Shown here: piece by piece, positions 51,801-62,340 of the stretch
Layout of the letters: each line of letters opens with the position of its first letter
How positions within the stretch are numbered: position 1 is the first letter of the stretch
DNA from: Litsea cubeba
Taxonomy: Eukaryota > Streptophyta > Magnoliopsida > Laurales > Lauraceae
DNA: 64,000 bases
Reading direction: 5' to 3'
Assembly: GCA_012931725.1 (NCBI GenBank)
Contig: CM022944.1
Span: forward strand, 11,437,448 to 11,501,447
Translations under genes and position numbers: made by a program
The notes under the pieces: generated by a model
Told to the model about the DNA's origin: nothing
Database searches by the model: none
Seen by the model: the letters and a program-made list of their open reading frames with translations, nothing else

Positions 51801-54800
51801 TATCTCATCTCATCTCCTTTTGATGCTACTGCTTGCTATCGAAAATGCTCATTTTTAATTTTATATTTCCTAGTTTTACCACACATCCACCTCAACATTT
51901 GCATCTCTGCCACATCTATCCACGTTATTTATAGACATGTATACCTATGTATATATGTGTAAATATATACATGGGAGATGCTCCTAAGAGAGATATCTCT
52001 CACCTTATATGAGAGATAGGGGTGGGGCCCCTCACATTTAAGTTGTTGGCTTATATGAGAGATTTGGGGATAAAATTCCGTAAGCTCACGATTGTGGGGC
52101 ACACCCTTAGTCCATCCAAATGGACCAAACACACAACCCCCTTGTAGTGCACATGTCCACCAACTTTCGGTCAGATTCGAATTTATTGGATCGATTGTGT
52201 ATCGATCCAAATGGACTGTTGACCACTAAACTTTTGAAGCTCAGATGAAGAAGATATAAATCACGGTTGAGACTGATTTTTTGTAGAGAGGAGGGTCTTA
52301 GGGAGTCCTTGAAATCCCCCCATGTGGGTCCCCAGGTGGGCCCCACCACATAATTGAGCTTACCTTATCCTAAGCTTGAACTTAGGAGAGCTTTGCCCTA
52401 TATATAAGGAGATGCTCCTATGAGAGATATCTCTCACCTTATATTAGAGATTGGGTGGGGGCCCTCACATTTAAGTTGTTGGCATTGGATATGGATGTGA
52501 GGGCCCCCACCCATATCTCTCATAGGAGTATCTCCCTCTCTCTCATTCGGGGCCCACCTTACAGGACCGCCCTTATGGTCCGCACCATTCGGGGCCCACC
52601 TTATGACCCATCCAAATTGACCACTCATTTATAACCCCCTTATAGGTATTGAATCCCATGAATTTGCATGGATTCAGATAAACTAGACCGTTGGATTGAG
52701 GGTCAATTTTTCTTCTTTGATATAAAGCTATTAAACTTGTGGACCATGGATGAAGGGGTTAGAGGTATTAGATTGACTTCAAATATGATATGTAAGTTGG
52801 CTCCACTTGGATCTTTCAGTCCCCCTTGTCCCATGACCAATGGGGTCTCACGGTGGGCCCCAATAGGCGGTCCGCACCGTAAACCGTAAGGACGGTCTTT
52901 ACAGGACCGCCTCCCATTTATAAAAGCCTTGTCCAACTATGTTGGGATCGGTTACATGAATTTGTTTCTCCATTTCCGATTTGTCATGAGCCAAATCATA
53001 GGATAAGTTGCAACTTTTCAAATCTAATTTTACTACCTCCATCCGCGTTTTCTTCGGCCTACCCCTTACCCTTGGTGGGCCGTCAGCCTTCATAGCCTAA
53101 CTTTTCCTTACCGGTGGTGTTGTTGGCCTGTGATGGACATGCCCAAACCATCTCAAACGGGTTTCTCTAATTTTTTTCCCTTATCGATACTACCCTTGAA
53201 TGCTCTCGAAAGTGCTCGTTTCTAATTTTACCTTTCCGAGTTTTACCACACGTTAACCTCAACATTCTCATTTCTACCACACCCATTTTATTCTTATGCT
53301 ACTTCTTGATTGGCCAACATTCTGCTCCATAGGTCATAGCTTGTCTAATTACTATCCAATAAAAGTCTCCCTTTAATCTTATTGGCATTTGTCGGTCACA
53401 AAGCACTTCAGAAGCAAGTCTCCACATCAACCCACCCGCTTTTATCCTATGTTCAACATCTTCATCAATCTCCCCATCCTTACTAATTATCAAGCCAAGG
53501 TAATAGAAAGAATCTCTATTGTATCTGTTGGACTTAAATTTTGACAGTAGTTTCATCTCTTTGTGGTTATCTCCTGGGCTTCAATTCTCACAATAGTAGA
53601 TATATCTTCTGTCTGTCTATATATTACTGGTAGTTATTGATGATCTATGCTGCACAAGTATTTGAAATCTTTATTCATTTTCTCCAATGCACTACTATAG
53701 TGAATACTTTTTTGTATTATATTAGGACTTCGGAGAGTACAAGTGGTACGGATACTGAGAGTACAAGTGAAAGTAGCTCTGAGGATGATGGAGCGAATGC
53801 TCGACGCTCAGCTCGGAAGTCTAAAAGTCTTTCTAAGTTGTCAGGTAAAATTAAATTTGCCTCAGCCATATCATCTCATCGAATTGTTTATTTGTGGGCT
53901 CTCAAACAATTATTAGTTCTTTGATTAAGTGAAATTCTTTCAGTAATTAAAATATACCTGTAGTCTTCCTTCTGTCTATCACCAAGTGGACAAATGCTTT
54001 TGGAATCAAAGCATATTTGGAATCTGACTCGCAGGAAGGTGCTAGGTGGGGGGGCCGTTTCCTTCCTTTTTTTTGTGCTTAAGACCCGATTTTTTAATTG
54101 CCTTTATAGAATGGTAAAAAGAAATGAAAAGGCAATGTCTTGGGAAGGAGCCAAATGGATCCTAAAACTTTCAACATGGAACTGTATCTGTATTTGATTG
54201 ATGATTATTGCCTTAAGGAGTTGATCTTCATTGTTTTATATATTTTTTATTATTTTGTTTGAAAATGTGAGAAACCTCCTGCATGTATTTTCATTTGTAT
54301 TTTGGATTTGCCATAATGGGGATGGTACTTTGATTCTCAGAGTATATTTTAGTCAATGTGGAAGGTTGATCCCTTGCTGAGAGAACCTTATCATGTGTCA
54401 TGACATGTCCCCGTTGAAGACCAACCATTTATAATATTCAGTTTTTAAGGACTCTGACTTTAAGTTACAGTGCTTTCAGTTTTCTGGAAGATTACTATAC
54501 ACAGGTAAGGTTCAATGTGAAAACGACGGTAACAAATTTGAATTTTCAAGTACATATCAGTTGGCCTGTTTTTCTGACCATGCTCACATCAGATGTTGCT
54601 CACGTAACCCAATCATGACCCAAGGTATGACTCTTGATTGTGGATCCGATCTAATCCAATCATGACCATGAAGTTGGGACTCAACCCCATCCATATCTGT
54701 GAAACAGTCACAACCTCTTGATTGAATACAGTCCCAGATTTACTAGAAAGATTTTGGCTGTCACAAATCTCTGCATGACCATCACCTTTTAAGTTTAAGG

Positions 54801-57800
54801 GCCTTATGCAATGCACCCACCCATAGAGAGAATTTTACTACAGAAATATTTTTCCAGGAAAAGAAATTGTTTATTCCTTAAGTCCAAGATCTTTACTATG
54901 GTAACTAGCATCTGGTAATCCTACTGAGAACAAGTCTCAAACCGTCCTCAAAATTTTTCACAAACGTAGTTATAAAAAAAATCAAGATTTGCTTGTAAGA
55001 CAGCAGAAACCAACTAAAATTGGAATGGCTATGGTATGGTATAATTTTCCATAGTTTCAAGTGGGCTCACATGGGCTGTCAACCCTGGGTATCCATTGTG
55101 GAAGTGGACAGCCTTTGGGGAGCCTTGGGAAAGTTTCTGCTTAGGCACAACTTACAGCGTTTGTTTTTCACATTTCAAAAAGGAACAGTATCGCCCTATT
55201 TTCAATGATGCTACAATTGATCTTTCATTCATCCAAGTTCTGGCTGAACGTGTTCCATGCTTTTCACATGAATTTAATCTCCCATATAGACATTGCTTTA
55301 CACGCTGGTGCTTCTGGGTGAATTTTGAGTTAATTTCCTGTCATATACATTGTCCTTCATAACCTTTTGCCTTGTACAAACTGCTTTCACTTTTCTCTTC
55401 CAGGACAATATCATCTGATGATGTGTTCAGTATCTCTTTGTATAGTGGTGCTTCATTGATAAATGATCCATTGGCAGTTGAACGTGGAGCTTCAGTTGCG
55501 CACTTTTTAAAAAAGGAACATTCACACCATTCAAAAAAAAAAGAAGGAACATTCACGTCCTATTGTCCATGATACTAAAATCAATCTTTTTTTCCATCCA
55601 AGTTCTAGTCAAGCGGATCCATGCTTTTCAAGTGAATTTATCTCCCATATAGACATTGTTTGACGTGTTGGTACTTCTTGGGGATTTTTGAGCTAATGTC
55701 CTATTATATATGCTTTGTTCTTCAAAACCTGTTGGCTTGTATGCACTGTCTTCTCTTTTCTCTTATGAATTATCACCTGAAAGCGATGTTCTCGAAATCT
55801 CTTGAAGTTTACCACCACCACCACCACCACCACCACCACCACCACCATCTTGTACTGTGGTACTTCATGATAAATGATCTATTTGCAGTTGGGAATCTGT
55901 CCCCTTTGGTGGAACAAGAAGCTATCACAAATAAGCGAAAGAATGAAGATGCAATTGATGAGCTTGAACAAGCAGATCGTGCACCACCGAGAGAAAATGG
56001 AGAGCTTCGGATCAATGGGATTGAAACAGAACTGAAGTCTGATAGAATTGAAGACAGGCAACCTCGCTTAGATGAACCTCCAAGCAAATCCAGGTTTCCA
56101 TCCTTATCCATGGAAATTATTTTTGGTTATTTCCAATTCTTCTACATCTAGTTTGTCATCTAAAGTTGATTAGCAGGAGCCCGAGCAGGAGCCGAAGCCA
56201 AAGCCTGAGTCCTAAGAGGAGCATGAGCAAGAGCATGAGCATAAGTCCAAGGAGGAGTCTGAGCAAGAGCCCTAGTGTGAGCCCCAAAAGGAGTGTGGGC
56301 AGGAGCCGTACTCCAAGCCGAAGCAGGAGTCCTGTTCGGGCACCAGAAAAAAGGAGCATTAGCAGAAGCCCTTCTAGAAGAAGTGTTAGCAGTGAAAGCC
56401 CAGTCAGAAGAAGCGCTAGCAGAAGCCCAGTAAGGGCCCAACCTAGAAGAAGCATTAGCAGAAGCCCAGTGAGATCACGGGCTCAAAGAAGTATAAGCCG
56501 GGGTTCAGTGAGATCTCTGTCACGAAGAAGCGCTAGCCGTAGTCCAGTTAGGCCTCCTTCACGAAGAACAATTAGCAGAAGCCCTGTAAGGGCTTCCAGA
56601 AGAAGCATAAGCAGAAGCAGAAGCCCTCCAAGTGCTCCATCACGAAGAAGCATAAGCAGGAGCCCAGTTAGGGGCCGGAGCATAAGCCGAAGCCCTGTTA
56701 GGGCACCTAGCAGGAATAATCGCCGCAGCTATTCGAGGAGTCCTGTGAGCCATGGGCGCAAGGCACCAACTCCCCGTGATAGGAGCTTGTCAAGAAGTGT
56801 TTCACCAGATGGGTCACCCAAGCGCATCCGAAGGGGACGGGGTTTCAGTCAGAGATATTCTTATGCACGTCGATATCGAACCCCATCTCCCGATCGTTCT
56901 CCTGTGAGATCTCATCGTTATGGAGGAAGAAATGAGCGTGACAGGTACATTGTAGTTGAACCCATCTAGATCCTCCATTTCTTTATAGCTTTCACACTAA
57001 ACATCGACCTTTGTGGTTCCCCCCTTATCTTTTCTTTTTTATTGTGGAATCAGATATTCAAGTTACAGGAACTATTCTGAGCGCTCTCCTCCACGGCGTT
57101 ATAGGAGCCCACCAAGGGGAAGAACTCCTCCAAGGTTCATATTTTGTGGTTGTTTTGCTTCATTTTTCCAAAAAATGCAGATCATGTAGTTGTTTTCTTT
57201 CCTCTGCCCCTTTCCCCTATTGAAATGGTACATGGCCCCACAAGACACGCTATTAATTAGTAGATAGTAGCGTGGCCACTCTTGTTAATTCTGTCATTTC
57301 GTAACTTAAGGGCAGGAGAGGTTTTTCCTTTGGGGAGTCATTATGTTTTTTTTTTTTCTGGATGGAATAATCAAAAGCCAAGTTGGTTCCCAAACCCCTC
57401 AAAATCTCCACCACTGACTCCACCTTCTCATAACATATAACTGTTTGCTTCCCATCACTCACTCAAGGCATCTTTGAGATTCTGTCTTTTTCATTTTCAA
57501 GAGAAACTATATTATGGAGGTAAAATGTTCTTCATGTTGCAGGTTTCCTCCTGCAAGACTAGAGCTTTTGTAAACTGTATTTTTCTTAACTTTGAAGGGG
57601 CTCTTTTATTTGCAGTAGGGAATCGCTATCCTGCAACATAAGAAACAGTTAAACCTGCATTCTTTAGTTCATGATGAAAGCCTGGGGTTCATGGCGGGCA
57701 TCTTCGACATACATTTTGCTAAATCATTATTACCTTAATCTTTTATCATGTTACATTTCATTTTGATGACTTAAAAGTGGATGGTGGAGTTTTTACGTCT

Positions 57801-58219
57801 TGGTTGTAAATAGTGCTGTTCATCATATTTTTTTAGCAGTGCTTAGTACAAATATTAATACTTGGTCCCTAAACTCTGTGTCCAGGTATAGAACTAGGAG
57901 GAGCCGGAGCCGCAGTGTTTCCCGTAGCCCAGTGGGATACAGGGGTCGGGCAAGAGGATATAGTCGGAGTCCTGTGCGCAGCCGCTCTCCACCTGCTGAG
58001 AGACCGAGATCTCGAGGGAGCACACGAGACAATGCTCGCAATGAGAAGCGGAGGTCACTTTCTCGGAGCAGGAGCCCATCAGTGTCAAGGTCGTCACCTG
58101 ACACCCCTTCTCCAAAGCGGATGAGCAAGGAGAAGTCGCGGTCGCCATCAAGCAGCCCTGCAGGAAAGAAGGGATTGGTTTCATACGGAGATGGCTCTCC
58201 TGATTCTGGGCAAAGGTAG
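36707..58219 (+). CDS. CYP63: Nuclear cyclophilin with C-terminal RS domain (CYP63/CYP95 family)
   Basis: Peptidyl-prolyl isomerase of the plant SR-cyclophilin group, known in the family to sit in nuclear speckles and bind SR splicing factors. Coding exons: 36707-36784, 37083-37137, 38215-38303, 38627-38651, 40381-40419, 45912-46029, 46279-46439, 47744-48113, 53726-53844, 55889-56093, 56177-56944, 57054-57134, 57886-58219; 2442 nt, 813 aa, all GT-AG and in phase. Residues 1-180 are the cyclophilin domain. FHRIVKGFMAQGGD carries the CypA Arg55/Phe60/Gln63 equivalents; NGSQFF and DGKHVVFG carry Phe113 and His126. The CypA Trp121 position is His (HHLDGKH), as in many low-CsA-affinity cyclophilins. 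Then come a Lys/Arg block, an acidic-Ser tract, a Glu-rich linker, and an RS region of RSISRSPVR repeats. The domain resembles CYP63; the length is nearer CYP95. Confidence 0.93.
36812..36953. mobile_element. ~140 bp MITE, copy 1 (intron)
   Basis: Ends CTATAATGCACTGATACG and GTATCCGTGCATCATTG are imperfect inverted repeats. Flanks ATTAATTG / ATTAATCG match 7 of 8. Same family as 50239-50378. Confidence 0.65.
42390..42854 (+). pseudogene. Ty3/gypsy gag-region remnant in cyclophilin intron
   Basis: The plus strand encodes DLKDVEIQELIRQVELLTWC, then about 10 codons later GPNRHYFNGESEEYVDDKDE. In another frame it encodes PSIFDEYSDD and, later, EGVVKVIDAPIF. The coiled-coil EIQELRRQVE start and the (P)xFDEY motifs are typical of gag and the gag-protease linker of some plant Ty3/gypsy elements. 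Frames are broken and the element ends abruptly next to a LINE fragment. Confidence 0.5.
43099..43715 (+). pseudogene. L1-type LINE 3' fragment in cyclophilin intron
   Basis: Interrupted frames encode SFRYLGSIISKDGEIDEDVD, MRMLRWICGKT, NIRNKRFREH and, at the end, NLSGRPNIVGTRL. This is the widespread C-terminal segment of plant L1-type reverse transcriptase ORF2. It has several stops and frameshifts and ends in GTTGGGACAAGGCTTTGATG, the family's 3' end. Dead copy. Confidence 0.8.
43778..43977. repeat. 100 bp tandem duplication
   Basis: Two copies with exactly 100 bp period (for example TATAGAAATTCTAGAAAA and GGGACTTAAAATAAAATTAC), differing at only a few positions. A recent duplication. Confidence 0.9.
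44476..45496. mobile_element. PIF/Harbinger-type element in cyclophilin intron (TAA TSD)
   Basis: The left end GGGCACGTTTGGCAACGGTC and the reverse complement of the right end GGGCATGTTTGGCAACAGTC differ at two positions. TAA flanks both ends (44473-44475, 45497-45499). The 1021 bp interior is non-coding. A second GGCACGTATGGCAACGGTCC copy immediately inside the left end duplicates the TIR. Confidence 0.8.
48717..49812 (-). pseudogene. L1-type LINE fragment with degraded reverse transcriptase (intron)
   Basis: Minus-strand frames give MVFVNLETTVDGVTRHLFWW, TSVRTTRGVNIGLALQQVSP and MDELTAQIQDEVPWRMVFAN. These correspond to the RT palm (family: FIDLEKAYDRVPR, VRT..G, then FADDIVL). The catalytic FADD motif reads FAND and the first Asp motif is VNLE, so both are damaged. 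The 3' end carries GTTGGGACAAGGATTTGATG. Interrupted by stops and an (ATT)n expansion. Confidence 0.75.
48838..48877. repeat. (ATT)n microsatellite within LINE fragment
   Basis: About 13 uninterrupted ATT units, replacing a short T-rich spot of the LINE 3' region. Confidence 0.95.
50239..50378. mobile_element. ~140 bp MITE, copy 2 (intron), best-preserved
   Basis: Ends CTATGATGCACGGATAC and GTATCTGTGCATCATAG are 17 bp inverted repeats with one mismatch. TATGAGAT occurs on both sides (50231-50238 and 50379-50386; identity extends two more bases). An 8 bp target duplication indicates hAT-type. Confidence 0.85.
51552..51921 (-). pseudogene. L1-type LINE 3' fragment (intron)
   Basis: Plus-strand text CAAAGCCTTGTCCCAGCTAT is the reverse of the family 3' end. 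The rest (GGTCGGCTACATGAATTATG, CACATCCACCTCAACATTTG) matches the neighbouring LINE copies. Frames are destroyed. Confidence 0.75.
51974..52050. mobile_element. Partial copy of the foldback MITE at 52408-52535
   Basis: GGAGATGCTCCTAAGAGAGA through CTCACATTTAAGTTGTTGGC aligns with 52408-52488. The inverted right arm is absent. Confidence 0.65.
52408..52535. mobile_element. Short foldback MITE (intron)
   Basis: The left arm GGAGATGCTCCTATGAGAGA is the inverted copy of the right arm (reverse complement GGAGATACTCCTATGAGAGA), one mismatch, in a 128 bp unit. No target duplication was recognised. Confidence 0.7.
52921..53600 (-). pseudogene. L1-type LINE 3' fragment (intron)
   Basis: Minus-strand frames give YLGLIISKDGEIDEDVEHRI, MTYGAECWPIKK, GPPRVRGRPKKTRMEVVKLD and HVTDPNIVGQGF, the ORF2 C-terminus of the same LINE family as 43099-43715. 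Broken by stops and frameshifts. Confidence 0.8.
55170..55895 (+). repeat. Tandem duplication of an intron 3' end including its splice acceptor
   Basis: 55170-55490 and 55533-55895 are diverged copies. Shared words include TCTCCCATATAGACATTG, TTCATCCAAGTTCT / TTCCATCCAAGTTCT, and GATCCATTGGCAG/TTG versus GATCTATTTGCAG/TTG. The second copy holds the acceptor used for the exon at 55889. The first keeps an acceptor-like site at 55477. Confidence 0.8.
55811..55847. repeat. (ACC)n microsatellite in intron
   Basis: About 12 ACC units, 40 bp upstream of the acceptor at 55888. Present only in the second copy of the intronic duplication. Confidence 0.95.
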
Positions 58220-61200
58220 GGCTGTATAACTGAATTATGGGAGTGTGGATATTTATGTGGGTTAAGAGATTTTGGTCGACTCTATTAGATTGTTCTGTTT
58301 TAGATTATTAGTATGCTCAATGCATTCTAGATCATTGCCAATATAAGATCCTAGTAGTGCTAAGTATGGCTTTGAAAATGATGCATTAATATAAAATGTT
58401 TTGTTGGCCACATCACAATCTGTTTTGAAATTCATACTTGATGAGATGTGTTTGGCTAGCTTGCTGAGTCTTGCTGTCTATGTTGCATGGGTACTTCAAA
58501 ATGAGTAATGAATCATGTTGCGTTGTATCCTAGATACTTGAAACTTTTTTTTTTAATATAAAATCTGCGGCTCTGCCATGCACATGGCATATCCCTATTC
58601 TATCCATGCCATATCTAGGGCATCATAGCTTTCTGCGGCTTCATCGATAATATGGATGAACCTGATGTTGAGTATGTTGGATAGGAAGTCTTGAGCTGAG
58701 ACATACTCTTTGCTGATGCCTCCAATTTGGTACATGTGGGTGGGTACCATGTTCCTCTTTATGAAAGGCCTTCTTAGATGGCTTTAATTATTTCAGTATG
58801 TGAAAATTTTGGAGTGCCCCTTGTACTGTGGGCATCTGTAGCATGCATTACGGAACTGTTAGGTGCAGAATTCTAGCTCGACACATTTGCCGAGATCTTG
58901 ACCCAGATAATTCATTGACAATGGGTGGGGGACTTTCACAGTGTTGGCTCTGCCCAGGTGTCGAAGTATGGTTAGGTAGGTATATTTATATGATTTTTTT
59001 TTACAATGATCTTGATTCTGGTGAAATGTGTGGATTTCTGCCAAGTGAAACGACATACTCCGAATTATGATTTTGATATATCCAATTTTACTTAAGTTGG
59101 AGTGATAATAACCATTGGATTAAGATTGTGAAATATGTAGTTTTGTTTTCTGTCCAATGGTGCACATCTTTTAGTTTAGTCTCATTGAAATGGAAAGATG
59201 TCATGTGAAAGGGTTGGATCAGGCAATCAATGATGGACGTGGTCATAGAAAATAGTACATTATGATTTGGATTGTGTTAGAAATTGAATTTCTGTTGATG
59301 GAATGTGGAGCTGTTCTGATCAATGATGGGCGTGGTCATAGCCTCTCTTTGGAGAAACTGCCCCAAATGACAAACTAGTTCCCTTTTATCATTTCAAGAT
59401 GCCCCGCTCGCTTACAGGAGGAAAAACATCGTTGTATTTACTCATCCTGAGGCTGCAGTAAACTTGGTTCACACATGCAAGAGCGATTATGCGTTTTGAT
59501 AAACCTTCTATGAAACGAGTGATGGTTGTTTTGTTGTCTGCCCTAATGAATTCAGTATAAATCCACTATGTCTGAAATTCCCCAGGTAGGAATTCTAAGA
59601 ATTCCAGCAAGAAACAGGGCCTGAGTGTAGGGCAAGCAACCATGTTTAAGCGATCCAAACTTGGCTTGAGACAACAGCGAAGCTTGACCTCGTGGTTGTG
59701 TGTCTTACTGTAGACCACTAACCTAACATTAGGTAGGGCATCCATATTACCGATTTTAGATGGGTCCTACCATGATCATCAACATTAAACGAGTGCCTTC
59801 TTCATGACATTAGATGGGTATCACCATTCCCAAGGTGGGAATTGAAAGGATGCTTGCATGACCATCATTAGATGTCATGCGTTCGATTAATGATATTGCA
59901 AATTATCAGGTTGGGGTAAAGGACACAACAGGTGTGAATCAGGTTGTGGTTGTGTTAATTTTTTTTAAAATGATATTGGTATCCCCGAGGGCTTTTGACC
60001 CAACAGGATTAATCAGTGGCGCGAATTTGGGACGGATTTTGAATACAAGGTATGGAGAGTGAAACATGCCTCGTGCCACTCCACCCAGACAGAACCAATC
60101 ATTTTTCATCTTTGGTTGAAAGTTAAAACCAACGGGCATCAGTCAACTGAAATCAAAATGCTCCACTTTAAACAAGCTCGATTTATGGTGACCTCACCCC
60201 CAACCTTGGTTACTTACCATGTAGAGCTTGATGAAGTGATTCTTTAAAAACGCGCGGAAGAAACTCTATGGACACCTAGGGTCATTTGAAGGCTCAACCC
60301 ACAACATGCATGATGATGGGTACACATGTTTGAACCACCTTTGCTTCCTGACTTAACATTGCTTGGGTCAGAGATTTTTGTTTCCTTGTCAATAATTTAA
60401 CTGCAGATTCCTTCATCTTTCCAAAGCATCATATGGCTGCACCAGAAAAACGATGGGAACTTTCCAACTTTCTCGTGTTGAGTGGTGGTGAACTTTCATG
60501 GTCTGGGTATCATTCTATTGATGTTCCTTCTATTTTTTTTTTTATTATAATTACACAGTCTCTAGAATTATGAGAACTGCCCCGGTGAAGTTTTGTATTG
60601 TGTACTATTGATTAAGTCTTAAAGCTTTTCACGGTAAACTTATGGGCGATGTTTTTACTTACTGAGTGATGCTACTTTAGAGAATAAATTCTATATAATG
60701 CTGTAAATGGGCCCTCAATCACCTCTTGCCTGTGCTAAAAGTGTGTTTGGCACTTTGCTAGTAAAGTTAAAGTGAAGTAAAGCCTTCATTATCCAGACAA
60801 GAAAAGACAAGGATCATATCAAAAGTATATAAATTAAAAACTCTATCATTAAAAAAAAAAAACATCTTTTCTCCATCAAATGATAAAAAATATCCTATTT
60901 TTACACAAAAAGTAAAAAAGATTTCACATCAAAAAACTACAAAAAATAAAAGACCAACATAAACCCCTATATTCTATTATCTCTTGATTTGATGCTTCAC
61001 TTCACCTTACTTTACTTTAATTTGGGCCTAGAACGTTATATTCAGCCTGATTGATGATTGAGTGGGGGTGTAGGTCTCATTGAGTCCAAAACATGAAGCC
61101 TCGTTTTGTATAATAAAACTTTATTTTGTTGCTTTTTGATATGAGGGTGTTGAGTCTTGAGAGAGATGGGGAAGATGTAGAAAATAAAATTTGCAAGAGG

Positions 61201-61581
61201 TTGCCATCGGTACGACTTCAACTCACCAGGGAAACTGACCCTAGAAATGTAATGTAACGTGAGAGAGTGAAAGGAACCTAATGTTTCAAGTATAAAAAGG
61301 CACAAATCATCCCTGTATAGGCAAGAGAGGAAAATCTCTCAAAAGGAAGATGAGGACATATGTCACAATTGTGCCATGTAATTGTGATTATGTAGCCTGG
61401 TCTCTACGTAGGCCAGTTTAGTAAAAAATTAAAAAGATGACCTCTTACTATGATGCCCCCACTGCTGTCATTTTTAAAATTTTAATGGCTCTGCTTACTG
61501 CTGTTAAAACCCCTAAAATTTTATATAATTGCAGCTGGATTTATTATATGATAATATATGAAAATCTTAGGCGATTCATTT
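58220..61581. other. 3' flank of the cyclophilin gene and intergenic DNA
   Basis: Presumed 3' UTR follows the stop, but no unambiguous poly(A) signal was picked. MITE copy 3 lies at 58478-58628. 60740-61030 has GTAAAGTTAAAGTGAAGTAA / reverse-complementary TTCACTTCACCTTACTTTAC ends suggesting another MITE, without a confirmed target duplication. No gene recognised. Confidence 0.4.
58478..58628. mobile_element. ~150 bp MITE, copy 3 (downstream of stop)
   Basis: Ends CTATGTTGCATGGGTAC and ATATCTAGGGCATCATAG resemble the termini of 50239-50378, and the interior shares TACTTCAAAATG. Flanks CTTGCTGT / CTTTCTGC match 6 of 8. The oldest-looking of the three copies. Confidence 0.6.
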
Positions 61582-61803
61582 CTGTAGGGGGTGGATTCGT
61601 CATCGCCCCCCCCCCCCCACAGGGGATAGGCTGGAGCCGTGGGCCCCGGGCCTATTGTATACACTTCAGGAGACGAGGCTCCCTATTCATGCATTTGTCC
61701 TGTGGTGGATTTTTCCAGCCCCAGGGGCCTCCCCAGGAGTCGATCCCGCAACCTCCTGAATAAGAGATTAAACGGACTTACCCTGGTACCACTTGGGCTA
61801 GTA
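61582..61803 (-). mobile_element. tRNA-like SINE, copy 1
   Basis: The minus strand reads TAGCCCAAGTGGTACCAGGG (A-box-like), then GGGATCGACTCC (B-box-like), GGAAAAATCCACC, GGAGCCTCGTCTCCTGAAGT, and CGGCTCCAGCCTATCCCCTG before a C/G run. Pol III box-like order followed by an unrelated body is the SINE layout. Confidence 0.6.
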
Positions 61804-61925
61804 GGACAAATGCATAAATAGGGAGCCTCGTCTCCTGAAGTGTATACATAGGCCTAGGGCCCGGGGCCCACGGCTCCAGCCTATCCCCTGTGGGGGGATC
61901 GCGATGACGAATCCACCCCCTACAA
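61797..61925 (+). mobile_element. SINE copy 2 (3' part only)
   Basis: GACAAATGCATAAATAGGGA, GCCTCGTCTCCTGAAGTG and GGCTCCAGCCTATCCCCTGT in plus orientation, forming a large inverted repeat with copy 1. The tRNA-like head is missing. Confidence 0.6.
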
Positions 61926-61951
61926 AAAGGCCGGCCTTTTTGTAGGGGGTG
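61914..61951. repeat. Perfect 38 bp palindrome
   Basis: Centred on AAAAAGGCCGGCCTTTTT and flanked by CACCCCCTAC / GTAGGGGGTG-type arms. Self-complementary from 61914 to 61951. A second near-copy (ACAAAAAGGCCGGCCTTTTG) follows at 61961-61980. Confidence 0.9.
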
Positions 61952-61989
61952 CTTCCCCCCACAAAAAGGCCGGCCTTTTGTAGGGGGTG

Positions 61990-62118
61990 CTTCCCCCCAA
62001 GGGTATAGGCTGGTGGATTTTTCCAGCCCCAAGGGCCTCCCCAGGAGTCGATCCCGCAAGCTCTTGAATAAGAGATTTAACGGACTTACCCTGGTATCAC
62101 TTGAGCTAGTGCCTTTTT
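61990..62118 (-). mobile_element. SINE copy 3 (head part)
   Basis: On the minus strand: TAGCTCAAGTGATACCAGGG, GGGATCGACTCC, GGAAAAATCCACC. The distal body is truncated. Confidence 0.55.
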
Positions 62119-62340
62119 GTAGGGGGTGCTTCCCCCCACAGGGGTATAGGCGGAGCCGAGGGCCCCGGGCCTAGGGATGCTTCCCCCCACAGGGGGTATA
62201 GGCTGGATGCCGAGGGTCCCAGGCCTATTGTGTACACTTCATTTTTCCCAGCCCCAAAGGCCTCCCCACGAGTCGATCCCGCACTCCTCCTGATAAGAGT
62301 ATTACGGACTTACCCTAGTACCACTTGAGCTACTAGCCCA
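62112..62340 (-). mobile_element. SINE copy 4
   Basis: On the minus strand: AGCTCAAGTGGTACTAGGGT, GGGATCGACTCG, then the body with GTGTACACAATAGGCC. The tail block GGGGGAAGCA(C/T)CCC is duplicated. Confidence 0.55.

Noticed and set aside
55660..56151. Frame with poly-His or poly-Trp runs
   Set aside because: (ACC)n microsatellite in the intron; only 55889-56093 is exon.
56156..56683. Long minus-strand Leu-rich open frames
   Set aside because: Antisense shadows of the RS-repeat exon; composition follows the AGC/AGA-rich coding strand.
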